Part shown: positions 14,601 through 27,920 of the stretch, piece by piece
How positions within the stretch are numbered: the first letter of the stretch is position 1
Layout of the letters: each line of letters starts with the position of its first letter
Assembly (NCBI GenBank): GCA_016165875.1
Contig: JABBOT010000002.1
Coordinates: 3,683,540-3,747,539 of the forward strand
Direction: 5' to 3'
Source: Acanthopleura granulata
Lineage: Eukaryota; Mollusca; Polyplacophora; Chitonida; Chitonidae
Length of the DNA: 64,000 bases
Made by a program: the position numbers and the translations under genes
The notes under the pieces: generated by a model
Told to the model about the DNA's origin: nothing
The model's input: the letters and a program-made list of their open reading frames with translations, nothing else
Databases searched by the model: none

Positions 14601-15531
14601 TAACAATACCACAACCACAATTAAAGACACTGAATCGGTGAAACTATACAAATAGAATACATATCTGAAGACTATTACTTAGCAAAAACATAAAGACTTA
14701 CCTATAACACTATAATACTGTTTATCTCATTAATCGTCCAATGAGTGAAAAGTAGTAATCCCAACTGACCAATCAAAGCACTGACCAGATAATATTGGCC
14801 AAATTGTTTTACACAGGTCAGGTTTGGCATTAGCCTGCTAACCTTGTTATGGTCAATATAGCATGGCCATTGTCTGCAACACTGCAGCCCTATGGTTTCC
14901 ACTTGCACATTAGGTCTCTATGCAAAGACGGTCACAGCATACTAAATCCATCAAAGTCAGCTCTCAGCCAATCACTAAATTTTGGCAAGCTAATGAAGAA
15001 GTGTCCTGCGCCCTCTTGCAATTTTGCAAAAATTTTGTAAGAGATCTTTTCCTGCAGTGGACATGGGTCGTTCCTATCTAATACACCCAATAAATGCTGC
15101 AGACCATAGCATAGCTGTGAAGGGTGAACTGATTCCATACACAGTGGCTTCCACCCTCCATCACTTACTCACAACTGGCAGAGTCCATGTCGGCTAATAG
15201 CGGGGGACACAGCCTCCCAGAGGACAAAAACCCAAGCCACTGATTGTGCTAATATCATACTGTGCCTATCATACTTGAGCAGAATGGATTTCTAGTGGTG
15301 GCAAAAGAAATTTTCTGCTCTAAATTTCAATAAAGGGTCAATAATCCGGCAAGCCATACGGCAAAATGGGAAAAGGGCCAAAAAAAAAAACAAACTACAA
15401 AATAGAGAGAGAAAAAAATGCTTGAGAACTTTCAAGCCCATTGTTATTTCAAATGGAATAAATTATAATTTTGAGCTATAGAGATAGGGCAGTTCCTAAT
15501 AGTATGAAATAACCAATGAAATGGGACTTAC

Positions 15532-15584
15532 CATTTGGGCTGAGTTCTTGGGCTTCATTTTGATCTCTTTCACTTTTTCATTGG
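15532..15584 (-). CDS. Neuron navigator exon, middle of CH domain (53 nt)
   Basis: This short exon follows the CH-start exon at 24845-24962. Its acceptor reads TTTTCATTTCAG and its donor is GTAAGT at 15531-15526, both strong. The first two bases (CC) complete a split Thr codon with the A from the previous exon. Then come 17 full codons, NEKVKEIKMKPKNSAQM, ending in phase 0. This lines up with the vertebrate NAV segment of the form NEKI-DI---PKN-SQM and with the fly sickie segment after EAVT. The match in position, phase and residues is why I trust so small an exon. It is separated from its predecessor by a 9,260-bp intron. The next CH exon, expected to contain the CL-FL and GNLKAILGLFF-type segments, was not found leftwards to position 1. 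Possible cassette skipping cannot be judged; skipping 53 nt would shift the frame. Confidence 0.9.
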
Positions 15585-18500
15585 CTGAAATGAAAAGCAA
15601 GAGGTGTGAGTCATTTCCAGGTCATCTCCAAGGTAACGCCTGAATGACAACATTAATGGCTTGTCAGGGACTGATCCACAAAGAGTGCAATCAATATTGA
15701 CGACAACAGCACAGCTCTAATAGAGGCACATATTACAAGTAAAAATCAATTTGTAAACAGATAGTTTCCTATTTATAGTTCCAACTGGCTTACTGGTTTT
15801 GTTGGTACTTCAAGGTATTGTATGACTCTATAATCAAGACCAGGTCAATGTTGTGAAGCAGAACTCAAACCCAAGGCTTGTGTGGCTTCAGCTGGTGTGT
15901 ACACAACACCCTTTTACATATTTGTGCTATGTTAAAAAGAACTCTAGCACTTCACTGATATATTGATTTGTGAGAAAAGCAGTGCATGCATTATGTGAGT
16001 TACTGTATGACCCATATTTTATTAATATGAAATATAAAACTAATGTTATATTGATCTGTGTGCGAAGCAGTACAAGCACAAGTTTTACATGTGGTTGACC
16101 ATGATTTTTATCTATGAAATAAACTACTCTTGCATATCAGTTAATTAAGTTATATAAAAAAAGTTTTGAATCTATATACACACAGACACACTCATACATA
16201 TATATATCTGACAAATCTCCTCAGTGAGGTCAGCAAATTAAATGAATTTTGTACACTTTTAATTTACTGTTCATTAGGTAAGTTTACTTAACGCCAAGAA
16301 AACTTTCTAAACTTTTACAATTCCTTTTCATGTGGTACAACTCTGTATCTATTTTGTAAACACCTGCATGTGATTAGGTTTCATTCACAAGGTTACAGAG
16401 ATAAAAATCACATCCACTCCCTGTTTTTTGGTTTTGCTTTCTTTCATTGAAATGTTAATACATGTAAAAATATCACTACAATTATCTTCAAAGTCAAGGC
16501 AGAACAAAAAAGCATGTTTCAGATTCTGCTTTAAAAAAAAATTCTTTGAAACAGAAACTGTAAAAGTCAGAGTTGAGGTATAAATAAAAACAATGCTAGG
16601 GCTGTTTCCAAGTAATTATTTCAGAGGGTCTACTGAACTCAACTGCCTTTTGAAGATCATTAAAAGAAATGTGATAAGCTTACTGTAACTGCCGCTTTAA
16701 AGCGTGTAACATTAAGTAGAAATGCCACATTTACGCTTTACTTTTTAGGCTCATATCAAGCACGGGGTGGAACAGAACACTGAGGTCAAGTAAATCCACG
16801 CCTTAATGGCAACTGATCGAAGAGGCATGGAATAGCCATTGGTGATCAAGGAAACAGGAGAAAAGCGTAGGATGCTAAAAACATAAATGCTTAGATTCGA
16901 TTGAAGTGGAGCATAACTGCTAGAGCGGCTGTCTTTGATCTTGCTTGCCACAGAGTGCCTTCTGGTAAAAGATATCGGAGAAGAAATCATTGATTTATGT
17001 GATTCAGTTTGGGTAATACTCAACTTAGCAGAAAAACATAGGATAACAACAGGTACAACTAGCTCCTTTTATATCATACACTTTAAGAGCAAAATTTCAA
17101 ATGCCCTTACTCACTTTACACTTTCAGCTAAATTTCGTATGGTTGGGGATTTTTGTTCCTTAATTAGAAAAACCTCAAGGTTCGTAAGATCATCCTACCT
17201 CATTTTGAGAAAAAAGAGAGATGAAAATGAAACTTTTCTTTGTCTTTCACCATAAAAATAAATTTTTTGTGGTGTTTCTGAGACCCTTGTCTATTGTGAA
17301 ATTAAAATAATCTCTGCTTGGTAAATGAGCAATGATTCAAGCCCTATACTTTTAACAGCGTCAATTTGACCAAAATATCATTTCCATATTCCTAAAACTA
17401 GAGCAGGAACACTCTAGTTATTATTTTCCCAGCTTCATTGCAGGTCTTCAACTATGATCAAATGACTTCCCCACAATCAGATAACAGATTGCATGCAGTT
17501 CAACTTGACCTTCAGTGGTGAAGTGAACTAAAGATGGACTAGTTGAACAATTTAACACTTGTATTTTTACAAACCAGTGATCAATACATGAAAATCCATG
17601 ATGCCATCAATGAGCGCCCATTCTACATGTTTCACAAATGCCTACGATCCTTCCAGGGTAATGGGGAATACTTGTGGCTAATCCAAAGATCCAAACTCGC
17701 CAGCAAAATTTGTCCCCCCAAAAAACAAACCTGTAGAGCTAATTGTTATTGACTCTTTTCAGAAGTCAACAACACAATTTAAAACAGAATTCTCTACAGC
17801 CATAAAGCCCAGCTCAGCAACAAATGGCTGAAAAACAGATTGGCAAAAAACTGTTTCAACGTACTTGAGGTATTAACCACAAGACAAAATGACGTACACT
17901 ATAATGTTCTCTTTAAATTGTTGTTTTTTGTGTCTCTCTCCATTTTTTCTTTTTTTTTTCTCTTTCCTTCAGCCTACTCTTCAAGGCTAAATTAGTCCTG
18001 CTGGAACAAAGGTAAAAAGTTGATTCATCAGAGTGGATTGAGCTGGAGAGCTATCATTGGCATGAATAATGGTAGCCCATGATCAAGTATCATGGACTCT
18101 CCGAGCCTACAGTCCAACGGTTTTGACAGTTACAATGTAGTTAGTACATGACTCACTCGAAACTGAAGAGCTTGTTTTCCACCTTCAACCTTTAGACCGA
18201 TCAATGTTCTACCAAGTCCTTCCATCATCCATTAGGCCATGCAGACCACTTTTCTCTATTACAATTCGACTGATCGATATCTTCACTTGCAACTGATAAC
18301 AAAGATTTGCTGTACCTACACATATACTAAAGTTACTTGTACATAAAACTTTGTTGTGTAACCCACTTAAAGATCAATAGTTGTTATTTACTTGGATCTT
18401 CCTTCGATTTTCCTTCTTTTGATACTATCAGTGGTTCTCAAAAACTGCCAAAACAAAGAGTACGTTGAGTACTTAACAAATAAACATAGTGACAAAATAC

Positions 18501-21500
18501 AACATACAAATAACAATGCATAAATAACACTCTTACTCAATACAATAAATACGCCTTCTTTTCCGATCAAACACTGAAATTTTACTGATTCATTGATTGT
18601 TTCTCAATGCCTCAATAAAACTTTTTTCAATTACTTGCTGGTGGTCAGGTTCATGGGTGCACTGCACTCTGAACACAACTGAAAGAAAATGGCTGACAAA
18701 TGACAGCATTATCTATGATAATGAGAAGGTATTTACCAAGCTTATTAAATAGCTAACCATAACTTCACCATTATTTTCTTATTTTGAAGTATGTCTTACA
18801 TTCTCTATAAAAACTTTCAAAAATATTTGTTTTAAGAAATACTAGCAGGAAATATGATACACTAAGCAGTGCATATCTTCAACATATGTAAATGACATAG
18901 ATCTATTATTTATAATTTATGAAAAGAAAAAAAGTTATTTCTCAAATTATTTATGATTTTTACATTTTCATACCTTTGGCACTTGTGGACTTCACTGTGA
19001 ATTTTCTTTAGCAAATTTTATTTTGTATTTAAGCTCACATGAGTTATTCCCCTTGTATATAGTCATTCTAATATTACAGAAGAAAAAAAATCCTTTTCAT
19101 TATGTTGTTAACACTTACATGGGGAAAATAAATTACCAAGTATCTAAACAAAATCTCTGGGCTTGAAATCTTATGAAATATGATTATGTCAATGGATACA
19201 GCTATATGTACAACAACTGTACAAAAGCTCGCTTGATGTACAAACCAGTGCCTCTGATGTAATATGAGCAGCTCACTGCTTACAAACAGTATCTTGCTTC
19301 AAACCTACTGACTTCTGTACACATAAATATCTTCATTCATACATATACCATAAAATACGCTACCCAGCATCTCAGCACCAACAAAATGCATCCAATCTGA
19401 GATGAGGTTAAAAGCAATCAACAGTATTCATCTGTAAGCATGCTGTGACAACAACAGATCTCCCAGAAGTCTGCAGAGGTTAACTCCCTTGATTCCCACA
19501 TCAATTAATACAAACTTCAAGGCAGTCTGCTTTAGGTATAATTACAATTATGTTCGCAGATGCTCTAATATACATTAAAATCTTGCTCTTGGAAACATTT
19601 TACACACAGCCTTATTGCACTGATAGTTCTCTGATTACAATGCTGCTATGAAAGGCTGTACAGGCCAGTCCTTCCAGCACTAACTCCCCAACTTTCTTTT
19701 TGTGTTACAAATGGCAAATGTTCATCAACCATTTCTCTCTGAACTGCTACCATTCCCAAGCTCCCTGTTGCTGGGGATCCAGATAATGGCTAAGTGCACC
19801 TTCTGATGAGGCAATGTTGTTTCATTGATTTTTTTTTTTTTTGTAAAATATAATATTTGTATATACTTCAGCAAATTAAGACTGCCGGATTCATGGCAAG
19901 GAATCACGCTTCCAGTGCAGGTAAACCATGATAGAGTGTTAGAGGTTGGCAAAAACAAATACCCCTTTTTCAATTAGACATTTTTGTGAGAGGAATGCAG
20001 ACGTTGTGGTAATTACAAAGAGCCTTACTTGTCAAGCAGAAAGATGTGATGCCATTTTTTGCTTATTTTTTATGATGAAAATATCAATAAAAATAAAACA
20101 GAAGAAATTTATTTAACCCTAAAGAGTAATACTGATGAAAGCAATGAGTTTACACTGTGAAAACAACACATTTCTAAACATTAAATATCCTCCCCTCCCA
20201 AGAGGACACTATCACTATTACTAATAATTCTAAATCTCACAACGCAGATAAATTCAGATATATTAATTATCAGTAAGTGACTTTAGTGGAGGTAACCATC
20301 AGAAAAACTAACGTGATGTTTTATAATGGGAAGGATTTAAAGTAAGAAATTACATTCTAAGGTTTATCAGAGTACATATGTTCACAACATATCACGAATG
20401 CAAAATTACACCTTGAAATACCAACTGTCAAAATACACATGGGTTTGCACGACATTACAACATGTAATTCCCAAGGTGTATTTTTGAATGATAGATGCCT
20501 AAAAGAAAAGAAATAACACATTTTCAATTTTAAATACTGTTTGGTCTCAGCATTTTCTTATCACAATATGGCTAACATATTGCTGATGTTACATTTAGCC
20601 ATAATTAGTCATTCAATCATTCATTCAATTTCCAATATGAAAGCCATCCTATTGTGAACACATATACCACAGAATATTGCTCACATCTCATATCAATATT
20701 GCTGATAACAGCATTTGATTCCTGCCGATCAAAAGTTAATCTTGTAGAGTGTCAGCTGATTTAATGATGTACACTATCAATAAATCAGTTTAGCTAACAC
20801 TCACCTACCTCACCTTGCAGCTTAACAGCACTCCAAATTCTGTCCCCCCAAATTCTGTCAACCCATTTTCATTTCATTTTTCCACCTTAGTTATCATCCA
20901 CAAGTTAAAAATAACTGTTGGCTTTGCAGACATTTCGTACAGACATATAAAAACATAAAAAAAACTTCACATGAACAGATTCAGCAAAGAAGAAAAATTA
21001 TAACAATAGAAGGTTTCATTTTTTGCAGCAAATTTTCATGGGATCTTTTAAGGAACATAACTATCTATCATCTCGTAATCAATCTTCAGTGTCTTTTAAG
21101 CTACAACGTTCCATATAAACTTCTAACCTTTATGGAAACTCACAGATGGGAAATATTTCACACACATCTTTTTCGGCTATTGTTTCACAGATGTTATCTG
21201 ATGTTTCAAGAGAAAAATGCAGACTCCATAACCCAATCCAAGCATCGTCACATAAACGTCACTTCAGATATAAAAAAGCAACCTCATCTGTCAGTCTACT
21301 GAGCTCTACAAATGCATCTGTCCAATTCCAAACCTCAATAAAACCCTGTCCTCTCAATCTTCTCATCTATCAGTACTTGCCAATTGTAATAACATTTCCA
21401 AAAGTTGTCCTGTATCAGGTTGGTTTTTGCTTATTTCTTAATACTCAGGGGTAACCCATGCAGATGTATGAAAGCAAATATGAGTTAAGTCATATTAAGT

Positions 21501-24500
21501 CCATGTACATTTAGAATAGACATGTACAAAGTACATGTACAGTACAATATGTAAAAGTATACAGTGCAAATGTATTCTACTTCTTTTTTTCATCAGAGCA
21601 TGCATATCATATTATTTGGCATTCACCCTTTGTTACATTTACCAAAGATAGAGCAAAAATATCCGTTATATACATGTAACCAGAGTGTCTGAAGTCATCT
21701 TGGAATCAAGAAATACTCTAGGTCTAAGAATCAATGCCTTTAGTACTGATTAAGTAACTGATCCGACCATTACTTTAAACAATAACAGATGCACGAAACA
21801 AAACTTTGAGGTTGGTGTTGCATTTTTTCTTTAACTTTGGTTTAGAGAACATCCTTCCACCTAAAATGCTTGACGTTTGAAAGCATACACACGAGGTGTC
21901 ACTCATAAAACTAATCCCCTTCCAGGAGAACCATTTCCCACTGTCCCAGTTCCTTCCTTTGGCAACCTCAGTGAGGAATGGGGGCTCCAATGGCGTCATC
22001 CCAATTCTTCACAAGTGAAAACAAATTAAAGAGTTTCTGTGTGCTAGGATCTGAAAATAATTTATCCAAGATGAGCTTTAAGTAACCATCATCATGATAA
22101 TATTTTAATATTATCTATCCTCCTTCCTGCTGTCTGAAATATGTTCCAAGCAGTTTCAGCGCTAGGCTTAATTTCCTAAAAACAAGTTCTTACACTTAAG
22201 ATAGTGACCCTGAGGTGATAAAATCTAACCTCCAAATGCCTTGAAGTCATTATAGCCATGCACCACAACTGCGCATGCATCGTTCCCGTTACAAGGATTG
22301 ATGACTTACAAGATCTACGAGCTACAGCTGCCATTGTGTAACCCAGACTTTGTTAACATATTATGTTTCGTGATTAAAACAAGACTGTAACGATGCCCCA
22401 TCAATTCATGGCACCTTCATGCATTGTTAACATAGCACACTTTGACATAGGAAGCAGAAAGTGAATGACGTCAAGGTGGCTTGTAAATTTTGGCTCCCCA
22501 TTACATCACACCTGATGGATGATACATGTGTATCAAGCTGTAACCAAGGACAGAGGAGGTAAAGAATTCCACTTTCCTGGTTTACCGAGTACCTTTCAAG
22601 GTTGGACAACACATTTCTTAGACTTTTGCCAAAGTATGAGTCACAAACTGAATCGGGACAATTATTTAGAATGCGGTTAAAACCAGGCTTGCAAAAGTCC
22701 AATTGTTCAGAGTAAAGATGGAATATTTACAAATGCAAAGGGGTTACCGTTTCGATAGAATTTAATCTGTCTCTCTGTCAGTCAGCAAGTTTACTGTTAA
22801 AAAGTTATGCAGGGATTTGAGTTAAATTTGTGTACAGATCACCCTTGAGCAAAGAATCAATCCATTACATTTTGGTCGTGAACCTTCCACCACATCGAGA
22901 TTGGATCTAGATGCAGGATTTCTTTTTAAAACATTCTTCAAAACTGACAAATGGGACTGACATGCAGAGTACTGTCCCTTTTGTCTGTAGTGGGGGTATT
23001 TGTACATTTAGCTGTGGCAGAGCTTTGCACTCACAGAATGCCTTCTTGGTACTTAACTAGTTATCTAACAACACTGCATCATATAATTGGTTACACTTGG
23101 AAGAAATCAAGCAGGCTCAGTAGGAAACCCCTTTACCTTGAGAAACCTTATGATGCAAGGCCGGCATGTGTTTATTTCACATATAGCTAAAAGTCTGCAT
23201 TCTTGAGACTGACATTAAATGTTAGGGAAAAAAAAGTAGACTCTAACATTGGACGCAGCATTAAATAATGACAATTTTTTAGTCATTCTTTGCTAAAGTG
23301 TGACTGTATCATTAGCGATCGTGCATTTCTCTTTGATCACATGATTGCTTTTTTTTCACTATGGCTGTTTTAATAAGACTTCAAAGAAAACCTAACCACG
23401 TTCATATTTTTCAAAACATTTTACACAACAAAGCCGTGGACATTTGTCATTTGTTCACGTGAAGAACAGATACTAATTTACACTTCATGAGCCAAGTGAT
23501 TTGTTTTTCAACTTTGTTTTTCATTAGTGTAATACAAAATCAGAAAGCTGAATTTCTAACAAATTGGCTATCTCCATGTAATACAGAAGTCTTTGATTTC
23601 TCATAAAGGTATCGAAGAAATAACTCAGTTTCATGGCCTTTATGGCATGTCTTAGTTAAAAGCCAAATTCTTGCTGATTTTGAAGGAAAATTGTGTGAAA
23701 TTTTTGAATTCACTGTAATCAGGATCCCACAGAACAATCAGTCTGTTTTCTTTTACAAATAAACACTGCAACCTAAGATCATGAAATGTAAATGAAACAC
23801 ACAGGTTTGGACAGAGACTGCATTTGGTATCTAAACATTTTTTGATAAAGTCAAAATGTACCTTATTACATATAAACATGCAGGTCTGCGCCACACCAGT
23901 AGTATGTAATTACATGCATCAGAAAACATAGGCTTCAACTTAAGAAAAGGTTAAAGCTTTTCTTAAATAGTATTTTGATATGTCTACCTCAATGCATACC
24001 GGATTTAATGACCTTGTTACCCATTAGCTTATGTTCCTAATTTCAGCCATGCCACTTTTTGACGTATGTTAACATGACCATCTTGTAGGAAGACCACCCT
24101 CAGTATGTCAGCTTCCATTAGCAAACCTTGTTACAAGTAAGACATACTTCCACATTTTCTGGGCCACACTTATGCATTTGGATAGAAATGGGCGGCAACA
24201 TTGCTGCAGTTTTTCTTATGCCATAAAATTGGGTTTTCACTTTTACAGCCATGTACATTTTGTAAATACAATGAATTGAGCCAATCAAAAATATCTTTGC
24301 AACATGTATCATTTCAATCATTGCCATACAAATAAAAAGATCAATAAAATAAATTATTCAATAAAAAGCATCTCTACACTATGTATTCAATTTATTAACT
24401 TGTTCCTATATACATATACAAATACATCTATGCTGCTTTTCCATCTTGCCCAATCAGAATCAAAGAAATTGTTAACTTTGCAAACTTGATTAGATCCATC

Positions 24501-24844
24501 TTTTTTAAATACAAAAAAACAGGTCTGTGTAAAAAATTTTATCAAAGTCGAACAACATTTGGAGCAGTTAAAGCAAAGACATCAACTAACCAACCAGAAT
24601 CATGGAATTCATTACAAATGCGGAACATTTTTTGAAATTGGGTCTGAAGTGCCACTTAGTGAACTTGCACACAAAATCTGACCAGAAGTCAACAGGAGCA
24701 GTTACTGAATAGAAACCAATAACACATGACGGACGCACCCAAAATGACATACCTCGTCCAGCTTTCCCAGAATTGTGGCAAAACTGAATAGAGCACAAAA
24801 CTTCCGAGTTGTAACTATGAATGTAGGGTGTGTGTGGTACTTAC
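15585..24844 (-). other. Navigator intron between the two CH exons (9,260 bp)
   Basis: The intron is bounded by GTAAGT (24844-24839) and TTTCAG (ending at 15585) on the minus strand. I see AT-rich DNA with no coding-like block, no SINE of the type found elsewhere in the window, and only scattered short A or T runs. Several open frames of 60-106 codons occur, none with recognisable domains or splice context, and I treat them as chance. TACATGTA octamers occur at 16459, 21532 and 21671. Confidence 0.85.
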
Positions 24845-24962
24845 TGACAGCCTCGATAACATCTGCCAGCAGAACACCATCTGTAATGTCCTCCTGAAGA
24901 TCAGAGATGAAGCGCTTATTTCGCGCCTTCTCCAGGTAATGGTTGGCCCAGTCTGTATAGAT
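24845..24962 (-). CDS. Neuron navigator (NAV/sickie/UNC-53) exon, start of CH domain
   Basis: This 118-nt exon encodes the N-terminal part of a neuron navigator calponin-homology domain. Read on the minus strand from 24962 it gives 39 codons plus one base. It begins IYTDWANHYLEKA and continues through a DLQEDITDGVLLADVIEAV block, which is the conserved CH helix with its DGVLLA core. The IYTDWAN-YLE opening is, as far as I know, specific to navigators among CH proteins. The acceptor is a pyrimidine-rich run ending TTGCTTCAG just before 24962, and the donor is GTAAGT at 24844-24839. The last base (phase 1) joins to the 53-nt exon at 15584. Navigators are large cytoskeletal proteins, binding microtubule plus ends and actin and ending in an AAA-type ATPase domain, that guide axon and cell migration; this is family knowledge. 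Only the CH start is visible here. Paralogue cannot be assigned, since invertebrates usually have one copy. Confidence 0.93.
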
Positions 24963-25400
24963 CTGAAGCAACGAACAACAAGAAGAAGCATAACTCATTA
25001 GATGTATCAGGTTGTGAGAAATTTAGGGAGGATACAACCAAAAGGTTATCAATATGCTGCTCTCAAGGAAACATTACTGAATTGTTGAAGCAGCTTTCCC
25101 TATTAAAACACATGGTGAATGACCAAATTTTCACCCCACAGGGTACAGTTTAAGAAGCAAACAAATGTCATTAAATATTGATTTTGCTGTTAAAACACAT
25201 ATTTTTCCAGCAGGGTATCCCATTTCCTAGGGTAGTCCTACCTACCAAACAAATTTTTTTAAGATCAATAGAAATCTGGTAAATGAGGCATATTAATGAC
25301 ATTTTAGGTCATTTACACTGAACTTGAATACATAATCTGAGATGATTCCCAACAATAAATGATGGAGCAATCTTAACCTATCAACAATGATGAGACATGA

Positions 25401-25642
25401 ATTTATTCATTTATTTATTTGATTGATGTTTTACACTGAACTCAAGAATATTTCACTTATACAACTGCAGCTAGCATTATGGTGAGAGGAAACTGGGCAG
25501 AGCCCAGGGGAAACCCACGACCATCTGCAGGTTGCTGGCAGACCTTTCCCCGTGCGACTGGAGAGGAAGTCAACATGAGCTGGACCTAGAACTCAAAGCG
25601 ACTGCATTGGTGGGAGGCTTCTGGTTTATTGTGCTGCGAGCT
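25401..25642 (-). mobile_element. tRNA-derived SINE, lacking only the A-box end
   Basis: Reverse-strand copy of the main SINE family. It has the tail ATTTATTTATTTGATTGATG, then CTCAAGAATATTTCACTTAT, a GC-rich middle (GGGCAGAGCCCAGGGGAAAC) and the GGTGGGAGGCTTCTGG segment near the head. The region that should contain the A box is missing or decayed beyond 25642. It lies about 440 bp upstream of the navigator CH exon in transcription direction. Confidence 0.88.
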
Positions 25643-26814
25643 ATGAATGAGAGACTACATATAACTCTTACACAAGCACATTAATATGCATGGAGTAAAA
25701 GTTATTGACCTCTGCCAATGATACTTTTGTGCATAGCTTCAACTACTTCACTACTGAGAGAGTTTTTATGAAGATGCCCATTAGATTCTCAGTTTACATG
25801 TACAGAACAAATTTACTTATTGAGGTAACAGTACAGCTTTAATTACAAGTGTTGAGAAAGCAAGCGGTGTGTTCAATATCTCAAAGTGATATGAGAGCCA
25901 AATTATGATGCTGAAATCTTGATGCAAAGACAATCTGCTATTATATACTTGCATTCAATCAACAATGCCTTCCCTCATTCCCTAAGTTACAAATTTAAGC
26001 ATTTCCCTGATTTTCTTAACAAATGGTTAAGGCTCTTAAACTTTCTCTCACAACACTCCTGACCATATTAGGCGTCCCCAAGCATATATATGTGAGGTAC
26101 TATGTACAATGCACTCTATGATTTATTTATTAGCTTGGTGCAATTAATACTGCGCCTAAGACTTTATCACTAACATGACAGCGGTCAGGTTTGGGCTGAA
26201 GAAGGAATTAGCCAGAGTAAACCACCCCCCGCCTGACATCAGGCACCTGACAAAATTAATGAAGTTTGTAGAGTTAAACTGTATTACGCCTACAATTCCA
26301 CCGTATGAATAAAGCTACCTTCACAAAACATGCTTTGTCTTATACAAGAAAAAACTATTGCATATCATTTGTACCCTTCACAATTATATACCACTGGTGC
26401 CATCCAACAAAGATCTAACGGGCAATTTTCAATTTGTTGAATTCTACAAGGAGGAATAAAAAATTGCTTTCACGACTTTCGGAACACTACTCATAGCAAG
26501 ATGTAGATTTAATGCATTATATGACTTAGAACAAATGTATCCCTAACACAAATAAATTTACAAAAGCAAATTTGTGTGCGCATAGGGCGCAAACAAGGCC
26601 TAATTCAGTGGCCACTGAAGAATCCATGTGGTAGTGGGGCTGATGCTTTGGTAAATGTCAGCGGGGGCATCTGGGCGTAAAATGTTCCCTCTCGCAGACA
26701 ATGTACCTGCCAGCTCTCACATTATTATGTAATAGGGTAAAAAATCAATAGTAGACTGATGGAGCCAGGGCAATGTGTTGATACGGAGGGACCACTCATG
26801 GGGACAGCCCAGAC

Positions 26815-26857
26815 TGTGCAGACAGCCCCTGTGCAGACAGCCGCTCTGCAGAGCCGC
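26815..26857. repeat. Short GC-rich tandem repeat, 15-bp unit
   Basis: TGTGCAGACAGCCCC, TGTGCAGACAGCCGC and a shortened TCTGCAGAGCCGC follow directly, with a further GGACAGCCCAGAC just before. It sits in a locally GC-rich patch. Confidence 0.6.
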
Positions 26858-27477
26858 TTAATTCTGTGCTAATACACACCCCTGATACAGACAAGGTGTC
26901 AACACCCACTGGTTCTTAAACATGTCTAAGCCAACATCTTGATAAGAACCCTCCCTCACTGTGGGAGAAAATTTTGGCGTCTAATTTCTTGGCCAAAAGA
27001 GAATATGGGACTATCACTGCATTCAGGAGGCAGTGAGGAATTACAATTGATTTTCAATCTCCAGTGAGGAAAAAAACCAACAGCAAACAAGAAAAACACT
27101 GGCTACGTGTGATATTTCAGATGTAGACCACAATCAATACTTTGAAAGCAAAGACAAGACAAAATTTGAAGATTTGAATAGAGGACAGAACAAAAGAATA
27201 TAAATAACATGTATGAAATGACATCATCTTATAATTCAAGATCAGTAAAAGTACTAAACAATGCCAAGAAAGTACTGACTAATCTCAAAAAGGGAAAGGA
27301 CACTATGCATACTAGTGATGCCCTCAACATGTGTATCATCAGTATAGCTATTTACACCAGCCAAATTATAACTGTTCTGTGGTATGCCATTGGCTCACCA
27401 TTACCACATTTTTAACTGGCTTCTAGCTATTCACTACCATTCCACTGTTCTTCATATGCTGTGGGTTTCCAGTGGAT

Positions 27478-27745
27478 ACTTATTCATTTATTAAATTGTT
27501 GTTTAATGCACAAGTCTTACTCAGGAATTTTTCACTTATAAAATTGTTGTCAGTGTTCTGGGTTGAGGCCACCAGCATGTGCAGTTTAAACCAATGACCA
27601 TGGGCAAGTTACAGATGAATTTTTGGGCGTGTGACAGTCAGAGAATTGATATATTTCCAATCCAAGGCCAGAAGTGAATCTGCAAATCGTGTTTCCTAGC
27701 AACTGAAAGACATGCACCTTAGCCATTCAGCTAATGACTCGCTTG
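27478..27745 (-). mobile_element. Divergent SINE of a second type with the same 3' tail
   Basis: The left end resembles the shared tail (TATTCATTTATTAAATTG, then TTACTCAGGAATTTTTCACTTA) but the middle differs from the main family. At the right end the reverse complement reads TTAGCTGAATGGCTAAGG, which fits a tRNA-like A box. A B box is not clear. I read it as an old copy of a different SINE sharing the tail, or a very decayed member of the main family. Confidence 0.5.
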
Positions 27746-27920
27746 CTCATTGTGTAAAGGGTATGATGACAAGACAACATCATGTGTAAAGGTTTATAAT
27801 TAGTCAAGTACCATGCCACAGGATCACCAGAGTCCAGCCACTAGCTGACTACTCAGTACTGGTAAGGTAGTTGAATGTCCCTCGAGAAATATAGCTATTA
27901 ATCTTACCACCACAGGAACT

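Larger units (their letters stand above)
1..15531 (-). other. Downstream navigator intron, continues past the left edge
   Basis: This is everything 3' of the 53-nt exon on the minus strand. I searched for the third CH exon by looking for reverse-complement signatures of GNLKAILGLFF and SRYKQ and found none, so the intron probably exceeds 15.5 kb. What it holds: a coding-like but unidentified ORF at 6586-6804, a G-rich tract at 5753-5784, a CRE-like hairpin at 4714-4734, an AAC-rich simple repeat at 11662-11698, and a duplicated 15-mer starting tcgtacttg at about 1783 and 1803. A GC-richer patch lies at 3700-3900, with an open minus-strand frame of 60 codons I could not identify. The rest is featureless AT-rich sequence. 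Confidence 0.7.
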
